Positions 52,901 to 60,773 of a stretch of 64,000 nt of DNA are shown piece by piece. Origin of the DNA: an uncultured Candidatus Melainabacteria bacterium (GTDB lineage Bacteria > Cyanobacteriota > Vampirovibrionia > Gastranaerophilales > Gastranaerophilaceae); assembly GCA_934718085.1 (NCBI GenBank), contig CAKUZL010000008.1:1-64000 (forward strand), read 5' to 3'. The first letter of the stretch is position 1. Every line of letters begins with the position of its first letter. The notes under the pieces were generated by a model, which searched no databases, was not told the DNA's origin, and saw only the letters and a program-made list of their open reading frames with translations. A program made the translations under genes and the position numbers.

Positions 52901-53295
52901 GAAGGCTCGATATACCCTAAAATCTTGATATTTCCGCTCATCACCGAACGATTTGCCGCAACATAAACATCGGGTAAAATTCCGTATTGAAAATGAATTT
53001 TCGGAACGAGCATAAATCGCCCGTCAACGACGCCTCGAACGTCCAAAAACCAAGAGTTGCAATACAAATCGGTAAATTCGAACTCTTGATTCAACGGCAT
53101 TATTTTATACAAATTTTTGGCAATTCGAACGTCAAACCCTTGCCCCGAAAGGTAATCCGCCAACGCGTCCATACAAAGCAAAGATTTATAAACGCGTTTT
53201 CTGTGAAATTGAGTATCGAGTCCCGACGCAATTATCGCCGCAAACCCCTCAACGTCTCTCGCTACGGGCAATTCCAAGTTTTCGTTCAAAGTCAT
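46984..53295 (-). CDS. Giant membrane protein: DUF1822-like + zf-HC2 anti-sigma motif + acidic repeats + TM + TonB-like C-terminus
   Basis: A 2103-aa protein. Residues ~30-165 resemble cyanobacterial DUF1822 (RFMLVPKIHFQYGILPDVYV, IKILGYIEPSKLL). Residues ~172-225 carry a zf-HC2-like motif, His200-x3-Cys204-x2-Cys207 in EYLDGELGAEEKTKLVRHLT and what follows, typical of anti-sigma factors. About 1650 residues of Asp/Glu/Ser-rich low complexity follow, with FSFG-like beads, an Ala-rich helix (~residues 735-800) and a 4x50-aa tandem repeat. A TM helix lies near 1920-1942 (LFITVLVVVVASFAAFAVY). The last ~120 residues resemble a TonB C-terminal domain (SSGDKVLDKKVLQSVNEIL). This gives a cytoplasmic head, long spacer, TM and periplasmic tip. 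It is the first gene of the operon with the sigma-like and zinc-ribbon ATPase genes. ATG at 53295 after CGGAGATATAAA. Confidence 0.8.
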   Translation of the reverse strand: MTLNENLELPVARDVEGFAAIIASGLDTQFHRKRVYKSLLCMDALADYLSGQGFDVRIAKNLYKIMPLNQEFEFTDLYCNSWFLDVRGVVDGRFMLVPKIHFQYGILPDVYVAANRSVMSGNIKILGYIEPSKLLKVRQDEHYYIVDKSELKPASELEAFLKRPKTVVVTDADHEIYESLFIEYLDGELGAEEKTKLVRHLTDCCLCRETFSEYYDYERIVRHMSENEDILKDYTLNAVGAVPVDEEKFNAAPEVVVPIRADEVDEPEEEDDPLKLLYSGKDGNSYFKMFDDDFSYPDTSGITESAILTEKFAQDLPEGMTEKAFEEHENEIVPPENELAIPDEIPLPKADYSHLTDGSPEIKITEDKDIVLEEKPEKSAGFGFSENSDDEPEIEFTENSENLPDNDENSSETVDFGGFSFGTEEEPEIEFVEETEEQKVSEEPQSEENDGFERIYFDESSDEDSESENSEKTLAGDVSPDNSRENSETLGDNTVLSDDSDEKDSKELSKDDFSFGSYAENDDTDEILPENSDTANVTESVEDTGISENVEDDLNNPENADLRDVSPDVDSVDVELHEGFSFGFAEPETAENLPSGAETDLSCEPVSEESLSEQATEKQDDEFPATEENLPETPENEAVEVQNRQYPSGEFETGTTEIYSDSVDTGFSFAEVLEQTETETLAEPENIEPEPNSNVVEENEVGDNPSEPELIDIVDVALVKINSSDDKNDSPEESEKKNALVETAKNALTTVSSGALTAVTVANGAAAVAASEGAALAAGVSAGAAGVAESLVSKAGEKLAKAFDNAVNSTVSDDSDVKFFSDDMSDYEEKTPEAREISAISEPFESENDDDFEFSKSSDEQVENPEFSETFDVVEESSGVDEPTDKTFENFGENVEKTSDFNASESENVEPDDVEPENELSENESAGFSFNDENLTENPENGGFSFVDQSLSDNVEALSNQELELPEKPVSEDISEDDLKKKDYDSAEMPAVDSKPEDALETLSFGDISDSVREDDFSPDNAIVENLYENDDVEGKNNGKDDFEPEQAVELYEQAGSDVDEPENFSFGFSDEPEESQNSVNEFETGDERSEPEKNVVADKIFDENVKNDENLSSEEENSYDKTDFGEVLSQDFEKDEQFIRFNSEQLPDKSGTLEDAPTYQDDGDDKSTGEPVRDENGFSFDDAASELEHDAPKTSGILDDEAVDEVSDNVGEPEKALETACFDDISDNVPENDLQKSDDEFDETTVIVDEEPDDEGSKNVEETEKALETACFDDISDNASENDLQKSDDEFDETTVIVDEEPDDEGSKNVEETEKALETACFDDISDNASENDLQKSDDEFDETTVIVDEEPDDEGSKNVEETEKALETACFDDVSDNVSENDLQKSDDEFDETPVIFDKGPVDGEQPKESSDEEVSKNDDPELESFDFIEDLPAVSTDDEFEKQYEKNDEKSSPFDEEPAQIPETAVNLDDTPDEKSAEMFDETSVSNEENGQNPSHDDDFDNDELVFIDDDDEEENSVPEQSTNSLKAAETFDDEEIPDFTFITNDDDDFAERDDEQSEALSPELLNELETVNNLTPDDGLGDFIRPVSFSGCEIPSDEEDEKPDLTDVDGEMTSNADELSGFDETPAHSEETEKSLGETGSEDNPRGLLDEYEIPEEREKDPDMVDFSELDNLDDFENEIAKIPENTSSSPASTGSVLDAVLAQNLKDKAAENESRSDELPDLFESGAIVEPLEFFDESENLEKKEPFDDVVQGAAPDELKFEELPVTRAIPENPESSEPENPSAESDKTESEKADHGDFAPATDIEDLPAEVPSSEVEKSSDTSDLEDFAPQSEPTFKPENADVEQPVSTDVSDNTENALPDSVSNLEVPAPDEEISPANDTETSDAAEISDDDFSDLDDDDDFSPDVINNAIKKLFITVLVVVVASFAAFAVYKFKVLGFLFGDTTVERQIPEASNDLNLPDYGNDNGLPAVMTAVSVKKISWAVNPSIAQNLVFKKYLQNTGNLIHEDLSSALQGYMTKTPVEPLKIMIELKIGNKVKKISLIQSSGDKVLDKKVLQSVNEILKTVRVPEPAEMTAQADSSVPDDMNVKMILNVGF
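49118..49700 (-). repeat. 150-bp tandem repeat (four units) inside the giant gene
   Basis: ATCGTCAAAACACGCGG recurs at 49171, 49321, 49471 and 49621, a period of exactly 150 bp (50 residues). The units centred on 49321 and 49471 are almost identical, while the outer ones have diverged. The protein unit contains ALETACFDDISDN and KSDDEFDETTVIVDEEPDDE. Confidence 0.95.
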
Positions 53296-53409
53296 TTTAT
53301 ATCTCCGAATTCAATTTTCGATTTTTACTTATAAAGATAGTGCTGAAAAAATTTTTATTCCGAATTTCGCAAAAAATCGGTTAAATTGTTACAAAACTTT
53401 ACAAAACAT

Positions 53410-54240
53410 CTATTCGGCGCACATCGGGTACGACCCCAATACCTTAAATTCTCCCGTAAATTCGAAAATTTCCTCAAAAGCCTCCAACATTTCCGAAGCA
53501 TGTCCCGCGGCGTCGATAAAAAATCTATACTCGCCGCGTTTTTTTCGAGACGGGCGAGACTCAATGAGCATCAAATTTATTCCGCGTACCGCAAAGACTT
53601 TCAAGACGTCGGAAAGCGCGCCGGGCTTGTTTTTCACGGAAAACAAAATGCTTGTCTTATCGTTTCCCGACGGAGGAATTTTTTCGCGCGAAAGCAACAC
53701 AAACCGAGTCTGATTGGGCTTTTCGTCGTTTACGTTTCTGTCCGCAACAAAAAGTCCGTTTGCATTCACGGCAAATTCGCTTGCAATACACGCCGAGAAC
53801 TCGTCATTCACGCACTTTGCGGCTTCGCTCGTGGAAGAAGTTTCGACGATTTTTGCGTTCGGGAAATTTTCCGCGATATAGCCTTCGCACTGTCTTAACG
53901 CCTGGATATGCGAATAGATGCGCTTTACGGAAGATTTATCGCGCGTTCGCGCTCCGCAACAATGAGCGATGTTCAAGACCGTTTCGCCCGTTATTTTAAC
54001 GGTTTCGTCCTCCAATCCCGCAAAATTGTCTATCATTTCGCGAACCGTACCCTCAATCGAATTTTCAATCGGCAAAACCGCGGCGGAATTTTTATCCTCG
54101 TTCACAGCCCGCAAAACCGCACGTATAGATGGTTTTGCGACCAAATTTTCTCCGCTCGCGATCTTCAAAAAATCTTTCATCGCAAACGAACAATAACTGC
54201 CGTCCGGTCCCAAATAGTAAATATTCTTAAAATTTTGCAC
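53410..54240 (-). CDS. pheA: Prephenate dehydratase
   Basis: A 276-aa enzyme making phenylpyruvate from prephenate in phenylalanine synthesis. The PDT domain (1-190) has YYLGPDGSYCSFAM, the IENSIEGTVREMIDNF block and the catalytic NQTRFVLLS (TRF motif). The regulatory ACT domain (~195-276) has NKPGALSDVLKVFAVRGINL and the Phe-binding IESRPSR. The start is GTG at 54240, chosen because GGAGG lies 7 nt upstream and earlier codons are spurious. It has no chorismate mutase domain, so it is the monofunctional type. It is divergent from the phosphohexomutase gene. Confidence 0.95.
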   Translation of the reverse strand: MQNFKNIYYLGPDGSYCSFAMKDFLKIASGENLVAKPSIRAVLRAVNEDKNSAAVLPIENSIEGTVREMIDNFAGLEDETVKITGETVLNIAHCCGARTRDKSSVKRIYSHIQALRQCEGYIAENFPNAKIVETSSTSEAAKCVNDEFSACIASEFAVNANGLFVADRNVNDEKPNQTRFVLLSREKIPPSGNDKTSILFSVKNKPGALSDVLKVFAVRGINLMLIESRPSRKKRGEYRFFIDAAGHASEMLEAFEEIFEFTGEFKVLGSYPMCAE

Positions 54241-54292
54241 TTTCGCGCCTCCGTATGTTAATATTATCATACAATTAAATTTTGAGGAAAAA

Positions 54293-55666
54293 ATGAGCGA
54301 CATTAAATTCGGAACCGACGGTTGGAGAGCCGTTACGGACAAAGATTTCAACATAAAAAACGTAACCCGCGTCACAAAAGCCGTTGCGAAATATATTTTT
54401 GAAACTTTCGGTCAACAAAAAACCGTAATCGTCGGATACGACCCCAGACGTAAAGCCCGCGAATTTGCGGCTTTATCGGCTCAAATTCTGAAATCTTTCG
54501 GATTTAACGTTCTTTTGTCGGACAAAGTCGTCGCAACACCCGTACTTGCCTACAACGCCGGGCTTTTGAACGCCTGCGCGATTATGTTCACGGCTTCGCA
54601 CAACCCGCCCGAATACCTCGGACTCAAATTCATCCCCGATTACGCGGGTCCCGCCGAAGACGCAATCACCGCACAAATCGTCGAAAACATCGACAAACCG
54701 TTCTCAACCCCCGTCGAAGGCTCGATAAAACTGCATTCTTTCAATGAAGAATACGGCAAACACATCGAAAAACTTATAGATTTCGACCTCATCGAAAAAT
54801 CGGGCTTTTGCGTGAATTACGACGCTCTCCACGGTGCCGCGGGAAAACTCTTTACCGAAATTTTACAAAATCACAAAATCTGCTGCAACTCGTCAAACCT
54901 CAATTACGACCCCGATTTCGGCGGAAAACTTCCCGAACCCGCCGAAAGGTTTTTGGAAGAACTTAAAGAAACCTGCCGAAAAAACGGCAACATAGGCTTC
55001 AGCAACGACGGAGACGGCGACAGATTCGCTCTCGTAGACGAAAACGGTTGCTTCGTCAACGCAAATAAAGTCATAGCACTGCTTTTCAAGCACCTTGTCG
55101 TAAACAAAAAATTTACGGGCAAACTTGCGAAAACGGTCGCGGGCAGCATGATGCTTGACAATTTGGCTGCAAAATACGGCACCGAAGTCATCGAAACCGC
55201 CGTCGGTTTCAAAAATCTCGGAAAAGCTTGCCGCGAAGACGATGTAATAATCGCGGGCGAAGAATCCGGCGGATTGACGTTCAAAAATCACATTCCCGAA
55301 AAAGACGGTATTGCCGCAAACTTACTGATTTTAGAAGCAAAAGCCGCTTTCGGCAAACCCGTTTGCGAGCTTGTAAAAGAGTTTGACGAAGGATTTATAA
55401 ACATTCGCCACGACGTAAAACTTCCCGACGAAAATTTTGCCGCAAACGCGCTGACTGCGGTAAAAACTGTCGATAAAATCGGCAACATGAAAATCGTTTC
55501 GAAAAATTTCATCGACGGCGCAAAACTCCGCCTCGACGACGAAAAAACAAGTATTCTAATCAGAAAAAGCGGAACCGAACCGCTTTTCAGGATTTACTTC
55601 GAATCAAATTCAAAAGAAAAAATCGACGAGCTTTTCGAAGCGGTAAAAAAAATCATCGGCATTTAA
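54293..55666 (+). CDS. Phosphoglucomutase/phosphomannomutase family
   Basis: A 457-aa alpha-D-phosphohexomutase. The catalytic phosphoserine is Ser102 in FTASHNPPEYLG. The metal-binding loop is DGDGDR (~residue 240), the sugar-specificity loop GEESGGLTF (~320), and the phosphate-binding loop RKSGTEPLFRIY near the C-terminus. GTDGWRAV opens the protein. It interconverts hexose-1- and hexose-6-phosphate, feeding nucleotide sugars to the polysaccharide cluster that follows; whether glucose or mannose is preferred cannot be decided. A ribosome binding site (TTTTGAGGAAAAA) precedes the ATG, and TATCAT lies in the divergent gap as a likely -10. Confidence 0.93.
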   Translation: MSDIKFGTDGWRAVTDKDFNIKNVTRVTKAVAKYIFETFGQQKTVIVGYDPRRKAREFAALSAQILKSFGFNVLLSDKVVATPVLAYNAGLLNACAIMFTASHNPPEYLGLKFIPDYAGPAEDAITAQIVENIDKPFSTPVEGSIKLHSFNEEYGKHIEKLIDFDLIEKSGFCVNYDALHGAAGKLFTEILQNHKICCNSSNLNYDPDFGGKLPEPAERFLEELKETCRKNGNIGFSNDGDGDRFALVDENGCFVNANKVIALLFKHLVVNKKFTGKLAKTVAGSMMLDNLAAKYGTEVIETAVGFKNLGKACREDDVIIAGEESGGLTFKNHIPEKDGIAANLLILEAKAAFGKPVCELVKEFDEGFINIRHDVKLPDENFAANALTAVKTVDKIGNMKIVSKNFIDGAKLRLDDEKTSILIRKSGTEPLFRIYFESNSKEKIDELFEAVKKIIGI

Positions 55667-56032
55667 CCTAAAAACGCAGTGAGTTCGGGCATTTCGCGCA
55701 AAAACACCGAAGCCCCCGCAGCAAAGTTAAAATCATCCCGTGTTCGCGCCGCAAATCCGAAACGACACCCGGGGCACCCGGCACTTTTACTTTTCTTCAT
55801 ACCAATCACGCCCGATAAGCCTTTTTATCCGGATTTCGCGGCATTTGAACAATTCTCGCGACGAGATTTCATTTCCGCCAAACCGTTCTTAACGCCCGCG
55901 ATATTCTTGTCCGACGCGTAGTTCGAAAAAGACAGACTTACCCAAAACGCTGACGCAACCCGCTTCTCCCGAACAACGATACTCGAGGCAATCGCGTCAA
56001 AAAAGCTTATCCGCCCGACAAAACCACCGTCA
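55667..56032. other. 365-bp gap without a supported gene
   Basis: The plus-strand ORF at 55679-55921 has no ribosome binding site or recognisable content. On the minus strand a fragment ending at 55663 reads FNFAAGASVFLREMPELTAF, faintly like the C-terminus of a HAD hydrolase, but stops interrupt it upstream. It may be a decayed gene. Confidence 0.4.
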
Positions 56033-57394
56033 CTACTGCTTTATAAGCACTTCCATCCCGATTTTTTTATCCGCATTCGCAATAACGGTTTTTATTCGTT
56101 TGTAAAAATCCGCATCGGTATTATAAGGCGAAAGCATTGTTATTATTACATCCGCGTCCCTTACCTCCGACGCAAACGCCGACGAAATATTCGGCATCAC
56201 AAACTTAACGTCGTCACTGATTTTAAGCTTTGCGGCTATCGCGGGCGAAATTTTTTCGAACAACACAATCAGAACTTTTCGGGTTTCGTTTGAAAGCAGG
56301 TAAACCCCCAAATCGTCGGCATCTTTGTCCAAATTGTAAACAATATCGTCGCCCAACATCATATAAGTAACTTTTTTCCCGAAAAATTCCGCGAGTAAAA
56401 ACATCAAAAACGCGCCGATTACGCCGAAAATAATCCCCAATATTATATTGATAATCAATTTCGGAGACGTATACTCGAAGACCCGCAATTTTTGGGGCTT
56501 TTTGAGGACGATAACATTTGACGAATCCGACATTTCTTCGACGAGCTTCGCCCATTCGAGCTTCGAAGACAACCCCGAAACCCGTGCGGCATCTTCACTT
56601 ATGGCAATTCTGGAACGTTCGCCTTCGGTATACTGACCTTTCAGATTACCCATGGCTTTTTGTGCGGAGGTCGAAAACGCGCTTATAGCGTACAATCCGC
56701 TCGAACCCGAAAGTGCTCCCGAGGGCATTCCGCCGGCCGAATTTATGCGATCATTCAATTTTTTCTTCGCGGCGAGGTATTCTTGTTCGATGAATTTTTT
56801 GTCGGCTTTGGATTTTCGTCCGTTGATTTCTTTATGAAGCTCGACGTAGTGCGTAATTATCGAATTTACGACATTATAGGCGAGTTCGGGATTTTTGTTG
56901 GTATACTCGATTGTGATGACGTTTGAATTTTTTTTGTTTTCAAACGAAATATTTCGGCGCAAAAAGCCTTTTGTAGTGACGAATTCGCCCTCTTTTTTGT
57001 TGGGAATGAACCCGAAATATTTTTTGTAAACGATATGATTTTCGCGAATGACTTTGTCGATGACCAGAGGCGACTGCATAAGCTCGATTTCGTTGTTAAG
57101 TTCGGAACTTTTTCCGCCGATGAGCCCCGCCATGGCGTCCGTCGAATCGGAAATGACAAACGGATTGATTTCCGCGATATTGGTGTTGTTCGACTTATTG
57201 ATGAACAAATCTGCTTCGACGGTATACTTTTTGGTTCCGACGAAAGTATAGCCGATTATCGCACCGCAAATGAAAATAAACGACAAAATCAACAAAAATT
57301 TGCGTTTCCAAAGCGCAAAAATAAATTTTTTGACGTTAAGATTAAAATCCTCGTCGAAATCTTCTATCGAATTATAATTTATGACCTGTTGCAT
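56033..57394 (-). CDS. Wzz/chain-length determinant family protein
   Basis: A 453-aa polysaccharide co-polymerase-like protein. The N-terminal TM (~29-50, FLLILSFIFICGAIIGYTFV) is followed by the Wzz motif TKKYTVEADLFINKS, a periplasmic helical region (RKSKADKKFIEQEYLAAKKK) and the C-terminal TM (~312-335) after the Pro-rich signature. A further ~110-residue cytoplasmic tail resembles a BY-kinase-like fold (ADVIITMLSPYNTDADFYKR), but no Walker A is present, so the kinase is not functional as such. It controls the length of exported polysaccharide. It is the last gene of the minus-strand group and lies next to the acyltransferase. Confidence 0.85.
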   Translation of the reverse strand: MQQVINYNSIEDFDEDFNLNVKKFIFALWKRKFLLILSFIFICGAIIGYTFVGTKKYTVEADLFINKSNNTNIAEINPFVISDSTDAMAGLIGGKSSELNNEIELMQSPLVIDKVIRENHIVYKKYFGFIPNKKEGEFVTTKGFLRRNISFENKKNSNVITIEYTNKNPELAYNVVNSIITHYVELHKEINGRKSKADKKFIEQEYLAAKKKLNDRINSAGGMPSGALSGSSGLYAISAFSTSAQKAMGNLKGQYTEGERSRIAISEDAARVSGLSSKLEWAKLVEEMSDSSNVIVLKKPQKLRVFEYTSPKLIINIILGIIFGVIGAFLMFLLAEFFGKKVTYMMLGDDIVYNLDKDADDLGVYLLSNETRKVLIVLFEKISPAIAAKLKISDDVKFVMPNISSAFASEVRDADVIITMLSPYNTDADFYKRIKTVIANADKKIGMEVLIKQ

Positions 57395-57454
57395 TGCGAC
57401 CTCACACCGATTTTAAAATAAATTTTACTACAAAACGGATTTTTTAACAACAAA

Positions 57455-58633
57455 CTAAGGCAAAAATCGTCCGAATTGACCGCAACGTTTTTTCAACCCC
57501 GCATAAATTTGCGAAAAGGCAACGGGAATAAGCGTTCCGACGAGCACATAACCGAACGCGAGAAAATAATTTGTGTACAAAGTTTCGTAAGCTTCGAGCA
57601 TAAAAATCGGTCTATTCAAATACAAAACCTCGAGCAACGTGAAAACCTTAAACGACAAAAGGTGCAAACACAGTATTGACACGGTATGCCGCCCCAAAAA
57701 CGAAAAAATTTTCGCGGTGATTTTAAATTTTGCCAAAAATCCGCCGGCGGACATCACGAAAATATACCCGAAAAAGCTTGCCGCTGCAAGCCAAAAGGGG
57801 TTATTGTAAAAGTTTCTCGAAATATAAAAAAACTTCGGATTGCAAACCGTTATAAAAACCAAGGCGCAAAACGAAATCAACCCCGCCCAAAACCCGCGCG
57901 GAAGGCGAATTTTAAACACGGACATAAAATTTCCGAACGCAAACAAAAATACACAGGACAACATTGTCCCGATTTTATAAAACGAAAAATCCGCCAATCC
58001 CGCAAAATACCCCGCACACAGGCACAAAAGACAAACCGCCGCGGTTATCGGAAATTCAAAGCGGGCAGGCGCAAACCTTCGTACAATAATCCTTCCGCCC
58101 GCATAACAAACGGAAATAAAAAACAAAGCTTTTAAAAACCACGTCGTTCCGACGAAAAATTGTTCTTTTGCAAGCAAAACCGCCCACAACAAGTGCTTTG
58201 CGGTTGTTGCGCAATCAAAACGCGGAATGACTTCGTTGAGCATGACCGTCGTGTCGAGATGTTCGAAAAATGTCGACGACGAAGGAAGCAAATGCGTATC
58301 CAAAAAGAAATTATGCAACAACAAAAAGACGACGTTAAAAAACAAATACGGCACCAAAAGCGACTTTACGCGCTTTTTGACGAGTTCAAAGAACGACTTC
58401 GTCGATTTCACGTACTTTTCACCGAAAAACACACCCGACAAAATAAAAAACACCGACATGTGAAACAGGTAAATAAACCTGAAAACAAAGCCTTGCGAGT
58501 AAATTTCGATTGCATGCCCGTAAACGACAAGCAAAATCAGCAGACCTTTCGCGATGTCCGCAGTAAGGTCGCGAGGCTTTGATATCGGAGGTTCCGACGA
58601 AACTCCGGAATTTAAAGCAACGGGAGCCGTCAT
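57455..58633 (-). CDS. Acyltransferase 3 family membrane protein
   Basis: A 392-aa polytopic protein with about ten TM helices. The N-terminal signature DIAKGLLILLVVYGHAIE (catalytic-type His) and FIYLFHMSVFFILSGVFFGE (R/H and F-x-S-G motif) identify the OafA/fucose-4-O-acetylase type of acyltransferase 3. It transfers acyl groups, usually acetyl, to surface polysaccharide. It overlaps the next upstream gene by 4 bp (ATGA at 58630-58633), so the two are translationally coupled. It is the polysaccharide-modification step of the cluster. Confidence 0.92.
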   Translation of the reverse strand: MTAPVALNSGVSSEPPISKPRDLTADIAKGLLILLVVYGHAIEIYSQGFVFRFIYLFHMSVFFILSGVFFGEKYVKSTKSFFELVKKRVKSLLVPYLFFNVVFLLLHNFFLDTHLLPSSSTFFEHLDTTVMLNEVIPRFDCATTAKHLLWAVLLAKEQFFVGTTWFLKALFFISVCYAGGRIIVRRFAPARFEFPITAAVCLLCLCAGYFAGLADFSFYKIGTMLSCVFLFAFGNFMSVFKIRLPRGFWAGLISFCALVFITVCNPKFFYISRNFYNNPFWLAAASFFGYIFVMSAGGFLAKFKITAKIFSFLGRHTVSILCLHLLSFKVFTLLEVLYLNRPIFMLEAYETLYTNYFLAFGYVLVGTLIPVAFSQIYAGLKKRCGQFGRFLP

Positions 58634-59421
58634 TGGTCGAAATCCTCGAAAAGCCCTCTCAATCCGCGCGGATTGACCGAAATTATGCGGGTATCGGGGT
58701 AATAAATTTCGGCAAACTCTTTGAGTTTTGCCCAGCTTTCGGCATAGACCCTGTTTTTCTTAAGTTTTTCGGGTTTTTCGTAAAAATATCCGTTGGTGCA
58801 ATCGCATCCGACAAGGTAAATTTTTCGAGGGTTCGTAAACAGCGCAAACTGAACCGCCGCAAGGGCAACCGACCCTCCGCATTCCAGATAATTACAATCG
58901 ATATCCTTTGAAAATTTCAGCGACGACATCGAAAACGTCGAGTATTGAAAATACCTTCTCGCACCGAATTTCAACGCGACCGACTCGGGAATGATACAAT
59001 CTTTGATTTTCCTTGTTTTGCAGTCAAAATAAGCCTCGGGAGCGGTTCCGAAAAACTTTACGACATTCGAATATTTTTCGTCGTCAAGCTTATCGATATA
59101 GGCTTTTACGCCCCAATCCTGCATAAAAAGGAAATCGAGCGTGACTTTATCGTATAAAAACGATTTATTGACACCTATATTGACGACACCCTCCAAAGGC
59201 TTGTAATCGTTGAGCGAAGGTCCCGTCGCCAATATAACGACATCCCTGCCGCAAAATTTATTTTTATACTCGGAAAAAGTTTTGTCATGAATTTTAGCAA
59301 CCGTAAGCGCACGGAGCAAATCCCTTTCGTCATAACGTTTTACTGGCAAAGAATTTTGAAAATCTATAAAAAATTTTCTCGCACGCCGCGAAAAATACCC
59401 GAAAATCGACTTTAAGTTCAT
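58630..59421 (-). CDS. DUF115-like / CPS-associated protein
   Basis: A 263-aa protein with a Rossmann-like start (GRDVVILATGPSLNDYKPLEG) and the IYLVGCDCTNGYFYEK block, seen in DUF115/6-hydroxymethylpterin-pyrophosphokinase-MptE-like proteins that sit in sugar-polymer loci. The GPSL motif is the usual nucleotide-sugar or phosphate-binding loop. The exact activity is unknown; in loci of this kind it is thought to be a glycan-modifying or transferase-like protein. It is the first gene of the minus-strand pair with the acyltransferase and is divergent from the flippase gene. Confidence 0.75.
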   Translation of the reverse strand: MNLKSIFGYFSRRARKFFIDFQNSLPVKRYDERDLLRALTVAKIHDKTFSEYKNKFCGRDVVILATGPSLNDYKPLEGVVNIGVNKSFLYDKVTLDFLFMQDWGVKAYIDKLDDEKYSNVVKFFGTAPEAYFDCKTRKIKDCIIPESVALKFGARRYFQYSTFSMSSLKFSKDIDCNYLECGGSVALAAVQFALFTNPRKIYLVGCDCTNGYFYEKPEKLKKNRVYAESWAKLKEFAEIYYPDTRIISVNPRGLRGLFEDFDQ

Positions 59422-59424
59422 ATT

Positions 59425-59452
59425 TTAACTCTCTCCGTTTTTTGTGTATAAT
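59425..59452 (+). promoter_or_regulatory. Promoter of the flippase gene
   Basis: TTAACT (59425-59430) and TATAAT (59447-59452) are spaced by 16 bp, 31 bp before the ATG at 59484. It also rules out the upstream TTG at 59442 as a start. Confidence 0.5.
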
Positions 59453-59483
59453 AAAACCTCGAAAGGATTATACCAAACTTTTT

Positions 59484-60698
59484 ATGATAAAGAAACTGCT
59501 TTCTACAAATTTGTACACCCTCGCGCTGTATATGCGAAAAATCGCGAGCGCGTTCGTGGTTTTCATCGCGGCAAGGTTCCTGGACGTCCACGGATACGGG
59601 CTGTATTCAAGCTACCGAACCATCGCGCTGTACATCCTCGTACTTGCAAACCTCGGATTCAGCGAATATATAATCGTTTCGTCACAAAAAAAAGTCGAAA
59701 ACGTAGCTCTGAAACAACGCTTTTTTATCGTTTTCGGAATTCTCGTCGCGCTGTTTTACGCCTGTTTTCAGTCGTTCTTCAATCTCGAAAATCACCTCGT
59801 CTTTGCCCTTCTGATTTTTAACATGTTCTTCGACAATTCCTTCTTTGCCCTGATTTTACCGTATTTTCAGGTTACAAAAAAATTTAAAGAAATAAGCCTG
59901 ATAAACATTGTTTACGCCGTCGGAATTATCGCCATAGCCTGCATTTCGTACATTTTTAAGTTAGGTTTGACAAAATTCCTGATTTTAAACGTCTTGTGGG
60001 GAGTTTTTAATTTCGTACAAAGCTCGATACGGATAAAAGCAAGCTACATCAAGGGGTTACGCCAATTCAAAGAATTTTTTAAATCGTTGGACAAATCGAT
60101 GGTTTATTTCGCGCTCGTCGCGCTCACGATTTTGACATACTCGCAACTTCCGTCGCTCGCGGTTTCGACCCTTTTGTCGCGTGAAGACGCCGCACTGTAC
60201 TTTTCGGCGTTCAACATCGCGTCGGTACTTGCGTTGGTATCGGCGGCTCAGTCTCAGCAAATCATCGCCGACCTGATGAACAATTCGTACTCGCTTTTGA
60301 AAAAAGTTTTGAAAAAAAATATCCTTTTCGTACTGAAAATAAACATTGCGGCAACTTTATTTTTCATCGTCGCGGGAAAACCGCTGTTGGAAATAATTTA
60401 CGGCAACGAATACTACCAAAACGCTTATTTTGCACTTGTTATACCCGCATTCGCACAAACCGTCGGCAGCGTCGGAGCGGTCGCGGGAACTTACATTACC
60501 GCCCGAAATATGCAAAAATCGAAATTCAAAATGCAATTGGAATTTGTCGCCGTCACGTTTTTGCTGCTCGCCGCGCTTAAAAAATTCGGTCTTACGGGAA
60601 TGGTCTGGACGTTCGCGCTTTCGCAGGTTTACACCGCATCAAGATACACGATTTTTATGCTCAACGACCTCAAAAAACTTCGCAACAAAGAAGCCTGA
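59484..60698 (+). CDS. Polysaccharide flippase (Wzx/MATE-like)
   Basis: A 404-aa membrane protein with about 12 hydrophobic helices. The N-terminus (LYTLALYMRKIASAFVVFIAARFLDVHGYG) is typical of the polysaccharide_synt superfamily. It moves lipid-linked repeat units across the inner membrane. The ATG at 59484 is preferred, since the frame upstream covers the promoter. It is the only plus-strand gene in the cluster. The sequence gives no clue to the sugar carried. It pairs functionally with the polymerase at 60774 and the Wzz-like protein at 56033. Confidence 0.85.
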   Translation: MIKKLLSTNLYTLALYMRKIASAFVVFIAARFLDVHGYGLYSSYRTIALYILVLANLGFSEYIIVSSQKKVENVALKQRFFIVFGILVALFYACFQSFFNLENHLVFALLIFNMFFDNSFFALILPYFQVTKKFKEISLINIVYAVGIIAIACISYIFKLGLTKFLILNVLWGVFNFVQSSIRIKASYIKGLRQFKEFFKSLDKSMVYFALVALTILTYSQLPSLAVSTLLSREDAALYFSAFNIASVLALVSAAQSQQIIADLMNNSYSLLKKVLKKNILFVLKINIAATLFFIVAGKPLLEIIYGNEYYQNAYFALVIPAFAQTVGSVGAVAGTYITARNMQKSKFKMQLEFVAVTFLLLAALKKFGLTGMVWTFALSQVYTASRYTIFMLNDLKKLRNKEA

Positions 60699-60773
60699 AA
60701 TTTTTAAAATCGATTTTACGAACAACGAATACAAGATGCCTGCAAAGAATACCGAGTTCCTACAACAATTTTT

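Noticed and set aside
55679..55921. 80-aa ORF after the phosphohexomutase gene
   Set aside because: No ribosome binding site or family; it may overlie a decayed minus-strand HAD-like remnant.
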